Below the pieces are notes generated by a model. The model was not told the DNA's origin, ran no database searches, and saw only the letters and a list, made by a program, of their open reading frames with translations. A program made the position numbers and the translations under genes. Shown one piece after another: positions 25,023 to 33,287 of a DNA stretch of 64,000 bases. Within the stretch, counting starts at the first letter, position 1. Every line of letters begins with the position of its first letter. The stretch is from Micromonospora sp. WMMD1102 (GTDB lineage: Bacteria > Actinomycetota > Actinomycetes > Mycobacteriales > Micromonosporaceae), in assembly GCF_029626265.1 (NCBI RefSeq), contig NZ_JARUBN010000001.1:744001-808000 (forward strand). The letters run 5' to 3'.

Positions 25023-25784
25023 TCAGCGGACGCCGGCCACGGCGGCGTCGGCGCCACCTCGCCAGATGAGTCCGGCTTCGGTGTAGCCGGCGTCACGCAG
25101 GGCACGCAGGTGCCAGGAGGCCGGAGGGGTCCACTCGGCGGCGTGCCCGTCGGGGTAGATCCGCTCACGGCGTTCGACCAGCGGCGCCAGGGTGGGATCG
25201 GCGGCGACGTGGTCCCACCACGCTCGCCAGGACAGCACCGCGCCGGCGGTGTACCGGGCCTGGCGACGGGCCTCGGCGTCGGCGGACAGCCGTTTCGTCA
25301 GCGTCGGCAGCCCGTCGTCAGGCATGTGGTCTGCGTTGACGAACACCCCGCCCGGGCGCAACAACTCGCGGACCTCGGCATACAGCAGGGTGAGCCGGTT
25401 CGGGGGTAGCCAGTGCAGGGCGGTGGCGGTGAGCACGGCGTCGAAGTGCTCGCGCGGCAGCGTGGCAGCCCACTCGGGTTCGTTGAGGTCGGCGGTGACG
25501 ATGGCCGCGCGGTCAACCAGTGACGCAGCGGCGATGGCGAGCAGGACGGGATCCTGGTCGACGAGGGTGACCTCGGCGTCGGGGAACCGGGCCAGGGCAC
25601 GCAGGGTGATGGTGCCGGTGCCGCCAGCGAGGTCGAGGAGCCGTGGCGGGCGCCGATCGGTGTCAGCGGCCACGGCGTCGAGCATCGCGGCGATGCGCTG
25701 TTCCCGGTCCGGAAGGTACGCCTCTTGTTGACGGTCCCAGCTCTCCTGCCAGGCTGACGGCGCGGTGACCACGTAAGGATCCAT
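25023..25784 (-). CDS. Class I SAM-dependent methyltransferase
   Basis: This 253-residue Rossmann-fold methyltransferase has motif I RLLDLAGGTGTITLRAL, the acidic motif II VTLVDQDP and TALHWL after strand 4. The N-terminus AWQESWDRQQEAYLPDREQR is typical of small-molecule methyltransferases (UbiE-like). The substrate is unknown. An inverted repeat GTAAC-GGTA-GTTAC lies five bases before the start and could be an operator. About 100 bases of the 3' end occur again, diverged by roughly 10%, near 57.8 kb. Confidence 0.82.
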   Translation of the reverse strand: MDPYVVTAPSAWQESWDRQQEAYLPDREQRIAAMLDAVAADTDRRPPRLLDLAGGTGTITLRALARFPDAEVTLVDQDPVLLAIAAASLVDRAAIVTADLNEPEWAATLPREHFDAVLTATALHWLPPNRLTLLYAEVRELLRPGGVFVNADHMPDDGLPTLTKRLSADAEARRQARYTAGAVLSWRAWWDHVAADPTLAPLVERRERIYPDGHAAEWTPPASWHLRALRDAGYTEAGLIWRGGADAAVAGVR

Positions 25785-25788
25785 ATCC

Positions 25789-25802
25789 GTAACGGTAGTT
25801 AC
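25789..25802. promoter_or_regulatory. Operator-like inverted repeat before the methyltransferase
   Basis: GTAAC-GGTA-GTTAC is a perfect 5-bp inverted repeat that almost touches the start codon. A bound repressor would block translation initiation or early transcription. The binding protein is unknown; a TetR- or MerR-type regulator is the usual kind. Confidence 0.4.
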
Positions 25803-25839
25803 CTGGCCGGTTGGCGTCCAGACCTCGTCGGCGCGCCGC

Positions 25840-26037
25840 GTTCGTCGAGACGACGCGTCCGCCGCCGATAGCCGTCACGGCTTGGAGTTCGCGGTCGGTG
25901 CGCTGTGGTGCCCGATGTTCGCGCAGGTTGTCACGTTGCGCCAGGACAACGTCACAGGGCAGAGGTCGGACGCCAACGCCGTTGCGGACCGGACTGCTGA
26001 GGTCGTGACGCCGGAACTGATCCTGGTCGGGTACTGA
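25840..26037 (+). pseudogene. Orphan C-terminal coding fragment
   Basis: A frame ending at TGA 26037 reads like a genuine protein end (LEFAVGALWCPMFAQVVTL, later VVTPELILVGY) with GC-rich wobble positions, but it has no start codon or N-terminal part. It may be the remnant of a gene that once stood divergent to the methyltransferase, perhaps its regulator. The family is not recognised. Confidence 0.35.
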
Positions 26038-26113
26038 ACGCCGCCACGGCGTCGTGCGACCGCCCTAACAGTTACGCACACCTCGTCGAAGAGCAGGAAG
26101 TATGTAGCGCTCC

Positions 26114-26126
26114 CTACCGTAGGTAG
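26114..26126. promoter_or_regulatory. Inverted repeat upstream of importer B
   Basis: CTACC-GTA-GGTAG is a perfect inverted repeat about 70 bases before the Nur-like box and 117 bases before the first gene of importer B. It might be a second operator. Its core resembles, but does not match, the repeat before the methyltransferase. Confidence 0.3.
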
Positions 26127-26196
26127 TCGTCCGGGCATGGTGTGAATGAACACCGACTCGGATGCCTTCCACCTCCTTTGATCTTGCTGCTAGTTT

Positions 26197-26213
26197 TTGC
26201 CATATTCTGGCAA
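26197..26213. promoter_or_regulatory. Nur-like operator of importer B
   Basis: TTGCCATATTCTGGCAA is a perfect 6-5-6 palindrome. It matches the TTGC-N9-GCAA frame of the published Streptomyces Nur box. A near-identical site stands before the superoxide dismutase gene at 32928. It lies 30 bases before the permease start, a repressing position. Confidence 0.65.
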
Positions 26214-26242
26214 GAACCACGAGAGTGCATCTGGGAGTCGCG

Positions 26243-27328
26243 ATGGCCACCGCCCTGGAGAAGGGCCAGCAGGACCTGCTCGGGGTCGGGGCTCAGCGAC
26301 GCCGGACCGGGCTCTGGCTGATCGCGCTGGTGGTCGGGCTGGTCCTGACCGGGGTGGTCGCGGTGGGGTCCGGCGCGATCGGCATCGCCCCGGTGACCGT
26401 GGCCCGGATCATCGGCCATCAGCTCGTGGGCGTGCCCGGCGAGGTGACCTGGACCCTGCCGCAGGAGGCGATCGTGTGGCAGGTTCGCCTGCCGAGGGTG
26501 CTGCTCGGCATGCTCGTCGGTGCCGGGCTGGCGGTGTGCGGTGTGGCGTTGCAGGCCATGGTGCGCAATGTGCTGGCCGACCCGTACCTGTTGGGTATCA
26601 ATTCCGGGGCGTCCAGCGGTGCCGCTGCCGCGATCCTGTTCGGGGCCGGTGCCGGCTTCGGGGAGTACGCGTTGCCATCGAGCGCCTTCGTCGGCGCGCT
26701 GGCGGCGTCGTTGCTGGTCTTCCTGATCGCCCGCAGCGGTGGTCGGGTTACCTCGATTCGGCTGCTGCTCTCCGGGGTCGCGGTCGGCTACGCCCTGTAC
26801 GCCACCACCAGCTTCCTGATCTTCGCGTCCGGGTCGGCCGAGGGCGCCCGGTCGGTGATGTTCTGGCTTCTCGGGTCGCTCGGGCTGGCGCGGTGGGACG
26901 CCCTGCTTCTGGTGGCCGCGGTCGTGCTGGGTGGCACGATCCTCTACCTGACCGTCGCCGGACGGCGGCTCGACGTACTGGCCATCGGTGACGAGACCGC
27001 GCAGACTCTGGGTGTCTCGCCGGACAGGTTCCGGATGCGGTTGCTCGTGGCGGTCTCGCTCAGCGTCGGCGTGCTGGTCTCCGCCGCCGGCAGTATCGGA
27101 TTCATCGGGCTCGTCGTCCCGCACCTGGCCCGACGCCTCGTCGGCGCCCCGCACGTGCGGGTGGTACCTGTCGCCGCGCTGCTCGGAGCCATCCTGCTGG
27201 TCTGGGCCGATGTGCTTGCCCGGGTCCTACTGGCCCCGCAGGAGATCCCGATCGGGATCATCACCTCCCTGCTCGGTGCGCCGTTCCTGGTCATCCTGAT
27301 TCGTCGTCTGCACGCCACCGGCGCCTGA
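26243..27328 (+). CDS. FecCD-type ABC permease (importer B, probably nickel-regulated)
   Basis: This 361-residue permease has the family motifs RLPRVLLGMLVGAGLAVCGV, RNVLADPYLLGINSGASSGA and IGFIGLVVPHLARRLVGAPH. It is the first gene of an operon with binding protein, ATPase and methyltransferase. The ATG at 26243 follows GGGAG and lies downstream of the Nur-like box; a longer in-frame start would run across that operator. The operator suggests import of nickel, possibly as a chelate, but the FecCD family is better known for siderophores and cobalamin, so the cargo is inferred from regulation only. Confidence 0.88.
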   Translation: MATALEKGQQDLLGVGAQRRRTGLWLIALVVGLVLTGVVAVGSGAIGIAPVTVARIIGHQLVGVPGEVTWTLPQEAIVWQVRLPRVLLGMLVGAGLAVCGVALQAMVRNVLADPYLLGINSGASSGAAAAILFGAGAGFGEYALPSSAFVGALAASLLVFLIARSGGRVTSIRLLLSGVAVGYALYATTSFLIFASGSAEGARSVMFWLLGSLGLARWDALLLVAAVVLGGTILYLTVAGRRLDVLAIGDETAQTLGVSPDRFRMRLLVAVSLSVGVLVSAAGSIGFIGLVVPHLARRLVGAPHVRVVPVAALLGAILLVWADVLARVLLAPQEIPIGIITSLLGAPFLVILIRRLHATGA

Positions 27329-27349
27329 GCCCCCGATCCGTCGAGGAGA

Positions 27350-28336
27350 ATGATGAAGACGATCCGTCTGGCTGTCGCCGTCGCCGCGTCCGCCACCCTG
27401 ATGCTCGTCGCCGGGTGCGGTGGTGGTGACGGACCGACGGCGGCGGGCGGCGGGTACCCGCTCACCGTCACCAACTGCGGTGCGCAGGTCACCTTCGACG
27501 CCGCGCCGCAGCGGGTGGTCCTGCTCAAGAGCGCGGCCGTGCCGTACCTGCACTCGCTCGGCGTCATGGACCGGGTCACCGCGCGGGCCGGTCAGTACCC
27601 GAAGGAGTACTACGACGCCGCGACCATCGCCGAGCTGGACCGGATTCCACTGCTGACCGACAAGACCGACACCAGCGGCCACCTGCAAATCTCCAAGGAG
27701 GTGGTGATCAGCCAACAGCCGGACCTGGTGCTCGGTGAGGTCGACAACCTGTCCCGCGACACCCTCTCCGCGGTGAACATCCCCCTGTTGGAGGAGCCCG
27801 CGATGTGTCCTGACAGTAAGGCGGTGCCGACCTTCGACGACATCTACGCCCAGATGCAGAGCTACGGCAAGGTGTTCGACCGCGAAGCGGAAGCCACCGC
27901 CGCGGTGACCGCTCTGAAGGAGCGGATGGCCAAAGTCCAGGCAGAGGCGGGTACGGCGTCCGGGCGGACCGCGGCGGTGCTGTATCCGACGGTCGGTGGC
28001 GGTGTCACGTACGCCTATGGCACGGCCAGCATGGCGCACCCCCAGTTGGAGGCGGCGGGCCTGCGTAACGTCTTCGGCGACGTCAAGGAACGGGTCTTCG
28101 AGGTCACCATCGAGGAGCTGCTCGGCCGCAACCCCGACGTGCTGATCCTGCTGTACGGCGACGGTGACCCCAAGGCCGTCGAGCAGGGCCTGACCGGCCT
28201 TCCCGGCGCGCAGAACCTCAACGCCGTCCGCAACGGCAACGTCATGACGCAGCTGTTCAACTTCACCGAACCGCCGACCCCGCTGTCGATCGACGGTCTG
28301 GAGCGGATCGCGCAGCGTTTCAAGGCGAAGCCGTGA
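27350..28336 (+). CDS. Metal-chelate substrate-binding lipoprotein (importer B)
   Basis: This cluster A-II binding lipoprotein has 328 residues. GAGGAGAA precedes the double ATG; the lipobox is VAGC (Cys about 23). The mature region has VTNCGAQVTF, QRVVLLKSAAVPYLHSLGV, and VTIEELLGRNPDVLILLYGDGD near the end, giving the two-lobe helical-backbone fold. Two internal residues that might contact metal, MCPDSK (Cys) and TYAYGTASMAHP, are not found in importer A. Its stop overlaps the ATPase start. Confidence 0.85.
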   Translation: MMKTIRLAVAVAASATLMLVAGCGGGDGPTAAGGGYPLTVTNCGAQVTFDAAPQRVVLLKSAAVPYLHSLGVMDRVTARAGQYPKEYYDAATIAELDRIPLLTDKTDTSGHLQISKEVVISQQPDLVLGEVDNLSRDTLSAVNIPLLEEPAMCPDSKAVPTFDDIYAQMQSYGKVFDREAEATAAVTALKERMAKVQAEAGTASGRTAAVLYPTVGGGVTYAYGTASMAHPQLEAAGLRNVFGDVKERVFEVTIEELLGRNPDVLILLYGDGDPKAVEQGLTGLPGAQNLNAVRNGNVMTQLFNFTEPPTPLSIDGLERIAQRFKAKP

Positions 28337-29121
28337 TCGAGGCGACCGGGGTCACCTGGCACTACGGAGCCAACCCGGTCATCGACGGGGTCAGCGTGAC
28401 CGCGAATCCGGGCCGTGTCCTCGGGCTGATCGGCCCGAACGGCAGCGGCAAGACGACCCTGCTGCGGCTGCTCTACGGCGCCCTGCGCAGCAGCACCGGA
28501 CAGGTCGTCGTCGACGGCGACGACCTGCGCACTCTGCCGTCGCGGGAAGCCGCACGCCGGCTCGCCGTCGTCGTCCAGGAGAGCGGCGGCGAAACAGCGT
28601 TGACCGTGGCGGAGCTGGTGCTGCTGGGCCGGGGCCCGCACCTGTCGACCTTCCAGCGCACGGGTACGGCCGACCGCGAGATCGCGGCCCGCTGCCTGGG
28701 CCGGGTCGCTGCCGCCCACCTCGGGCCCCGGGCGTTCGGCCACCTCTCCGGCGGCGAGCGTCAGCGGGTGCTGATCGCCCGCGCCCTTGCCCAGCAGGCC
28801 ACCCACCTACTGCTCGACGAGCCGACCAACCACCTCGACATCCGTTACCAGCACGAGATCCTGCACCTGATCCGCACCCTGGACACCTGCTGCGTCGTCG
28901 TGCTGCACGACCTCAACCTCGCCGCCCGGTACTGCGACGACCTGGTGCTGCTCGGCAACGGTGGGGTCGTCGCCGCCGGCACCACCGACGAGGTGCTGGA
29001 CCCTGCGCTCCTCGAACCCGTCTACGGCATCGGGATCCGGCGCCTGGACCTGGAGGGTGCCATCCACCTGCTGTTCCAGCCCGTCGAGCGGGCCGCCGAG
29101 GAAAGGAGCGCTGCGGCATGA
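28333..29121 (+). CDS. FecE/BtuD-type ABC ATPase (importer B)
   Basis: This 262-residue ATPase shows Walker A GPNGSGKTT, signature LSGGERQR, Walker B LLLDEPTNHLD and switch His VLHDLNLA. It begins with GTG overlapping the binding-protein stop and ends overlapping the methyltransferase start (ATGA), so the four genes are one transcription and translation unit. Confidence 0.9.
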   Translation: MIEATGVTWHYGANPVIDGVSVTANPGRVLGLIGPNGSGKTTLLRLLYGALRSSTGQVVVDGDDLRTLPSREAARRLAVVVQESGGETALTVAELVLLGRGPHLSTFQRTGTADREIAARCLGRVAAAHLGPRAFGHLSGGERQRVLIARALAQQATHLLLDEPTNHLDIRYQHEILHLIRTLDTCCVVVLHDLNLAARYCDDLVLLGNGGVVAAGTTDEVLDPALLEPVYGIGIRRLDLEGAIHLLFQPVERAAEERSAAA

Positions 29122-29813
29122 GTGCGCAGGACCGCATCAACGCCTACTGGACCGGCCGTGCGCCGAGCTACGACGAGTACCAGCAGCGCCCCGACCGTTT
29201 CGCCGACGACCAGCAGGTCTGGTCGGCGATCTGGGAGCGGGCCCTGCCACCGGCCCCCCTCGACGTGCTCGACGTCGGCACCGGCACCGGGCAGGCCGCC
29301 ATCGTCCTAGCCGGCCTCGGTCACCGGGTCACCGGAATCGACCTCGCGGACGGCATGCTGGAGCGGGCCCGCCAACACGCCGCCGCCATCGCGAACGGGC
29401 CGGTCATCCGGCACGGCGACGCCGTCCACCCGGACTTCCCGGCCGCCAGCTTCGACGCGGTGACCAGCCGGTACCTGATGTGGACCCTACGAGAACCGCA
29501 GGTCGCCGTGGCGAACTGGGTCCGCCTGCTGCGCCCGGGCGGCACGGTCGCGGTGGTCGACAGCACCTGGTTCCCCAACGGCCTCGACAACGCCTCGGAG
29601 GACTTCGCCGGCCACTACGACGCACAGGTCCAAGCCGTGCTGCCCCTGGCCACCGCCAAGTCCATCGACCAGACCGTCGCGGTCATGGAGGAGGCGGGTC
29701 TGCGGGACGTCACCGTCACGCCCCTGACGTCGATCTACGAACTGGACCGGCGCTTCGGGGTGGCCCCGAACCACGAGCATCAGATGCAGTTCCTCATCAC
29801 CGGCCAACGGTAG
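29118..29813 (+). CDS. Class I SAM-dependent methyltransferase of importer B operon
   Basis: This is a 231-residue methyltransferase with motif I VLDVGTGTGQAAIVLA, the acidic motif VTGIDLADGMLERA, and TSRYLMWTLREPQVAVANWVRLLRPGG. The fourth position in a metal-importer operon is not usual for this enzyme. It may build or inactivate a chelator taken up by importer B, or act on an unrelated metabolite. AAAGGAG stands before the ATG. Confidence 0.85.
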   Translation: MSAQDRINAYWTGRAPSYDEYQQRPDRFADDQQVWSAIWERALPPAPLDVLDVGTGTGQAAIVLAGLGHRVTGIDLADGMLERARQHAAAIANGPVIRHGDAVHPDFPAASFDAVTSRYLMWTLREPQVAVANWVRLLRPGGTVAVVDSTWFPNGLDNASEDFAGHYDAQVQAVLPLATAKSIDQTVAVMEEAGLRDVTVTPLTSIYELDRRFGVAPNHEHQMQFLITGQR

Positions 29814-29944
29814 GGCTGCGACCCAGCTTCGTACCGGAAGCTGCTCACCCGACATCGGATGTGGGCAGGGTTTGTGTAGGTGCTCGTGCCGGCCCGGCCG
29901 CCTGCCGGTGGTGGTCCTATCCGGGCCTGGGTTCAGCGAGTGGC

Positions 29945-30493
29945 TTATGGATGTTGTCGTGACGTCGGCGGGGTCAGCAGTCCGGCGACGGTGGGGCTGA
30001 ACCGCTCGATGTGCCGCCACAGATCCGGCAGGTCGGCCGCCAAGCCGGCCACCAGCGGGTCGGTGTGGCGCAGGAAGGCCAGGTGCCGGCAGGCGTGCAC
30101 CGCGACATCGACCGGCCGGACCGTGACCGACGCAGGCGTGAGCGGGTCGTCCTGGCCGGCGATCGCACCGGAGTGGACGGGGGTCCACTGCCCGGTCTCC
30201 AGGTCCGGGTCGGGCAACGCCACGTAGGTGAGGACGATTCCGGTGCCCTGGAAGCGCCACGACGTCGAGTGGAGCAGGGCGTGCGGGTGTCGGCGAGACA
30301 GACCGGCGAGGTTCCGGGCCAGGGCGTCCGGGTGCTCGCCCTCGACCAGCGGGCCGCTGCGTACCCGGAACCGCAGTCCGTCCCGGACGGCACTGAGCAG
30401 GATGGTCTCTACCTCGACCGGCACCGCCGGTGCAGCCGGAGGGTCGGTCAGGTCGGGACGCGCCGTCGTTCGGTATGCCACGATGCGCAGCAT
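29945..30493 (-). CDS. Conserved hypothetical protein
   Basis: This 182-residue soluble protein begins MLRIVAYRTTARPDLTDPP, followed by VEVETILLSAVRDGLRFRV and a His-containing middle (RRHPHALLHSTSW, VHACRHLAFLRHTDPLV). An upstream ATG would add 23 residues. No signal or membrane span. It does not fit a family I can name with certainty. It is encoded upstream-convergent to importer B and downstream of the cyanophycinase-like gene. Confidence 0.6.
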   Translation of the reverse strand: MLRIVAYRTTARPDLTDPPAAPAVPVEVETILLSAVRDGLRFRVRSGPLVEGEHPDALARNLAGLSRRHPHALLHSTSWRFQGTGIVLTYVALPDPDLETGQWTPVHSGAIAGQDDPLTPASVTVRPVDVAVHACRHLAFLRHTDPLVAGLAADLPDLWRHIERFSPTVAGLLTPPTSRQHP

Positions 30494-30542
30494 ATGCAAC
30501 TGCGAAAAGGCGGCAGTAACGTTCGCGGGTGTCCGGTGACGG

Positions 30543-31814
30543 TCACTCGGTCGGAACGACACGCAGGGCCCAGCGCGGACCGTCGGGCGTGTCGCTGAGC
30601 TGGACGCCCCCGACGGCGAGCGATTCCCGGATGCCGTCCGCGGCGCCGTAGTCGTTGCGCTGCCGTAAACGCTCGCGTAGCGCGACGAGTGGCTCCACCA
30701 GCGGGCGGAGCCGCTCGTCGGGATCCTGTAGCCCGATCGTGGCCGCCTGGCCGAGCCGGACGACGAGGGTACGCAGCACGGTACGGGCCTGCGTGGTGCC
30801 GTCGTCCTCCTCGGTGTCGGCCGCCCAGGTGTGTACCGCCGTCTCCAGGTCGAGGACGGCGCCGACCATCGCCTCGGCGTCGCCGCGCCGCAGGCCGTCG
30901 TCGAACCTCGCCGTGCAACGTGTGGCCGTCTCGGTCAGCGTGGCCGGCGCCGGCTGGACCGGTGCCCGCGGCCTCTGGCCCGCCGTGCGGGGCTGGGGAA
31001 TCCGGGATCGGCCGTGGACCAGGTCGCGCAGGTCGGTCAGGGTCAAGGTCGCGCCGGCCGGGAAGACCTGGCTGCGCCCGTCGCGGCGTACGGTCATCCC
31101 ACCGCGGCCGACCACCTCCAGGTCAGCGGTGCCGAGGTCGAGCAGCACGGCGGTGTGCTCGTCGACACCGAGGACGGCGGCGTCGGCGGGTAGCTGCTGT
31201 TCGAGGACACGCATGCGCGGTTCGCCAAGGTAGGCGTACCGGGTGTCGTGGGTGCCGCCCTCGGTGTTGTCGTAGTGCGGGACGACCGCCACCGGTAGGC
31301 CGAGGTGGCCGAACAGGTCGAGCCCGTCGAGCCAGTGGGGCGCCGCGCCGACCTTGTAGATCTCGTACACCGGCACCGTGAACCGGCCCATTGTGGCCGC
31401 GGCGGCGGAGGCGAACACGACCACACCGTGTGGCCGGGCGAACCGATCGTGCAGGACGTGTGCGGTCCGGTTAGCGCGCCAGCACGCCAGTGCGTACGTC
31501 GGGCTGCCCGGACCGGAAAAGATCCAGTCGGCGCGGGTCAACGCCGCCAGCGCCCGGTCGGTGTCGTCGTCACCGCCACCGTGCAGACCGGCGGGAACGG
31601 TGACCCGCAGGCCGACACTGGTGAGGAAGTACGACCGGGCCTTGGCGGATATCTCGGCCGCGTTCTGCTGGAAGCCGTACGGTGTGTCCAGCAGCACAGC
31701 CCGGGGATCAGACCGGTTGATCAAATCGACGAGTCGACGATGGACGCTGACCATCGTCGGGCTGGTCTCACCGGATCCCATGATCGCGACGACACCAGAT
31801 GCCCCGGACCGCAT
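30543..31814 (-). CDS. Peptidase S51-like protein fused to a CysS/YqeB C-terminal domain
   Basis: This 423-residue two-domain protein starts with VVAIMGSGETSPTM and the catalytic-elbow-like FSGPGSPTYALACW typical of the cyanophycinase/S51 class I glutamine amidotransferase-like fold; VVVFASAAAATMG follows. The C-terminal 110 residues resemble the end of cysteinyl-tRNA synthetase (LRQRNDYGAADGIRESLAVGGVQLSDTPDGPRW). Proteins of this architecture exist in actinobacteria, with no proven function. The elbow has Ala at the place where active S51 enzymes carry the nucleophilic Ser, so peptidase activity is doubtful. Confidence 0.75.
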   Translation of the reverse strand: MRSGASGVVAIMGSGETSPTMVSVHRRLVDLINRSDPRAVLLDTPYGFQQNAAEISAKARSYFLTSVGLRVTVPAGLHGGGDDDTDRALAALTRADWIFSGPGSPTYALACWRANRTAHVLHDRFARPHGVVVFASAAAATMGRFTVPVYEIYKVGAAPHWLDGLDLFGHLGLPVAVVPHYDNTEGGTHDTRYAYLGEPRMRVLEQQLPADAAVLGVDEHTAVLLDLGTADLEVVGRGGMTVRRDGRSQVFPAGATLTLTDLRDLVHGRSRIPQPRTAGQRPRAPVQPAPATLTETATRCTARFDDGLRRGDAEAMVGAVLDLETAVHTWAADTEEDDGTTQARTVLRTLVVRLGQAATIGLQDPDERLRPLVEPLVALRERLRQRNDYGAADGIRESLAVGGVQLSDTPDGPRWALRVVPTE

Positions 31815-31997
31815 AGGCCACCTCCCGGCTGGGGCCCGAACGACACCTCGACGCGCTGCAACCGTAGCCCGCCGTACGCGGCCACGTCACGGCGGCGGCG
31901 CTCCTAACCGCTACCCCCGGGGCATCCGGATCCTGGCCGACGGGCCGGAAGGGAACCCCTTCCGGCCCGTGCGACGGTGGGCCGCGCTCGACCGCCG

Positions 31998-32270
31998 CTA
32001 CCGGCCTCCCGACGGTGGCTGGTCCGCGGCCGTGGCGAGGTGCAAGGACAGCTCCCGGACAAGGTCGTCCATCGACTGCCCAGACTGCGCCTGTAGCAGG
32101 CCGAGGGCGAGGTCGGCGAGGAGATAGAAGCCCAGCGTTTTCGCCTGTTCGGTGGGGAAGGTGGAGAGGAGGGCTTCGGCGCCGTCGAGATCGCCGCGTC
32201 GGCGTGCGGCGATGACTCCGGCGGCGCGTTGCACCGTCTCGGCGGTGTGGACCGGGTCGGGGTGGCCCAC
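31998..32270 (-). CDS. Small hypothetical protein downstream of superoxide dismutase
   Basis: This 90-residue helical protein starts with a GTG five bases after the dismutase stop codon (VGHPDPVHTAETVQRAAGV). It continues through TFPTEQAKTLGFYLLADLALGLLQAQSG and ends in a short polar tail. It is evidently translated with the dismutase and would share its Nur-like control. Function unknown. Confidence 0.65.
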   Translation of the reverse strand: MGHPDPVHTAETVQRAAGVIAARRRGDLDGAEALLSTFPTEQAKTLGFYLLADLALGLLQAQSGQSMDDLVRELSLHLATAADQPPSGGR

Positions 32271-32275
32271 CGGGG

Positions 32276-32890
32276 TCAGATCTTCGGCTGGCTGGCTCGG
32301 GCGGCGTCGAACCGGGCGGTGACGTCGGTCCAGTTGACCAGATTCCAGAGTCGGTCGACGTAGTCGGGGCGGACGTTGCGGTATTGCAGGTAGTAGGCGT
32401 GCTCCCAGGCGTCGAAGACGAGGATCGGGGTGGAGCCCTGGCCGACGTTGCCGTGGTGGTCGTAGACCTGCTCGACGATCAGTCGGCGGCTCAGCGGTTC
32501 CCAGGCGAGGACACCCCAGCCGGAGCCTTGGACGCTCTTCGTGGCGGCGGAGAGCTGCTTGCCGAACGCGTCGAAGGAGCCGAAGTGTTCGTCGATGGCG
32601 GCGGCGAGGTCGCCGTCGGGGCGGTCGCCGCCGTCGGGGGAGAGGTTGTTCCAGAAGATCGAGTGGAGTACGTGGCCGGAAAGGTTGAACGCGAAGCTTT
32701 TCTCCAGCCCGACCAGGGTCTCGTAGTCGCCCTTGTCCCGGGCCTCGGCGAGTCGGTCGAGGGCGTCGTTGCTGCCCTTGACGTACGCGGCGTGGTGCTT
32801 GCTGTGGTGCAGCTCCAGGATCTCGCCGGACATGGCAGGTTCGAGTGCGCCGTAGTCGTAGGGCATGTCGGGGAGCGTGTAGACGGCCAT
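32276..32890 (-). CDS. sodF: Superoxide dismutase, Fe/Mn family
   Basis: This cytoplasmic enzyme disproportionates superoxide. The 204-residue product from ATG 32890 (AAGGAA ahead) has the first ligand motif [15 protein letters not shown], the second His in [16 protein letters not shown] and the Asp/His pair in [13 protein letters not shown]. The upstream alternative start would add nine residues that belong to the leader. The promoter carries a Nur-like box. In Streptomyces, nickel-bound Nur represses the iron dismutase sodF, which is why this symbol is used; metal preference cannot be read directly from the sequence. Confidence 0.88.
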   Translation of the reverse strand: MAVYTLPDMPYDYGALEPAMSGEILELHHSKHHAAYVKGSNDALDRLAEARDKGDYETLVGLEKSFAFNLSGHVLHSIFWNNLSPDGGDRPDGDLAAAIDEHFGSFDAFGKQLSAATKSVQGSGWGVLAWEPLSRRLIVEQVYDHHGNVGQGSTPILVFDAWEHAYYLQYRNVRPDYVDRLWNLVNWTDVTARFDAARASQPKI

Positions 32891-32927
32891 CCGTGAATTC
32901 CTTCCCGGTTCTGCCAAAGGGTTGCTT

Positions 32928-32944
32928 CTGCCACACTATGGCAA
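32928..32944. promoter_or_regulatory. Nur-like operator between sod and the Fur-family gene
   Basis: CTGCCACACTATGGCAA shares both half-sites and the five-base spacing with the box before importer B (one mismatch at the outer left base). It lies between two divergent genes, 37 bases before sod and 21 before the regulator, so it could control both. Confidence 0.65.
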
Positions 32945-32965
32945 GAATGGTGATCGGAGGGCGAC

Positions 32966-33268
32966 TTGGCCGGCGTGACGGAAGACGCACACGAACGCGT
33001 GGCAACAGCCCTTGCCGCGTTGCGAGACAGCGGCGGGCGTCGGACCGCGGGGCGGCAGGCGGTCCTGCAAGCGCTCGCGAACGCCACCCACCTCAGCGCC
33101 GCGCAGGTACGCGACCGGATCGCCACCCTCGGCGTCTGTGTCGACCTGTCCACGGTGCACCGCACCCTGAACGCTCTGGTCACGGCCGGGGCCGTGCACG
33201 CGAGCCGATCGGCCAGCACCAGGGTCGGTCACGCGGGTGGCTGGACCGTGACGAATGCCGAGCCGTGA
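32966..33268 (+). CDS. Short Fur-family regulator (DNA-binding domain only), candidate Nur
   Basis: The 100-residue product matches the N-terminal winged-helix half of Fur proteins: RRTAGRQAVLQALAN, THLSAAQVRDRI, and CVDLSTVHRTLNALVTAGAV in place of the usual ATVYRTL recognition helix. The C-terminal dimerisation and metal-binding half is missing; the protein stops soon after the winged helix. A TTG start is supported by GGAGGG five bases upstream. Divergent to sod across a Nur-like box, it is the natural candidate regulator, but without a metal site it would need a partner or work differently. A full-length Nur elsewhere is possible. Confidence 0.7.
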   Translation: MAGVTEDAHERVATALAALRDSGGRRTAGRQAVLQALANATHLSAAQVRDRIATLGVCVDLSTVHRTLNALVTAGAVHASRSASTRVGHAGGWTVTNAEP

Positions 33269-33287
33269 CCGGACCGCCGCGAAGCTG

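Noticed and set aside
26114..27154. 346-residue minus-strand frame across importer B permease
   Set aside because: Rich in Gln, His, Gly and Asp with no domain; a mirror of the FecCD permease codons.
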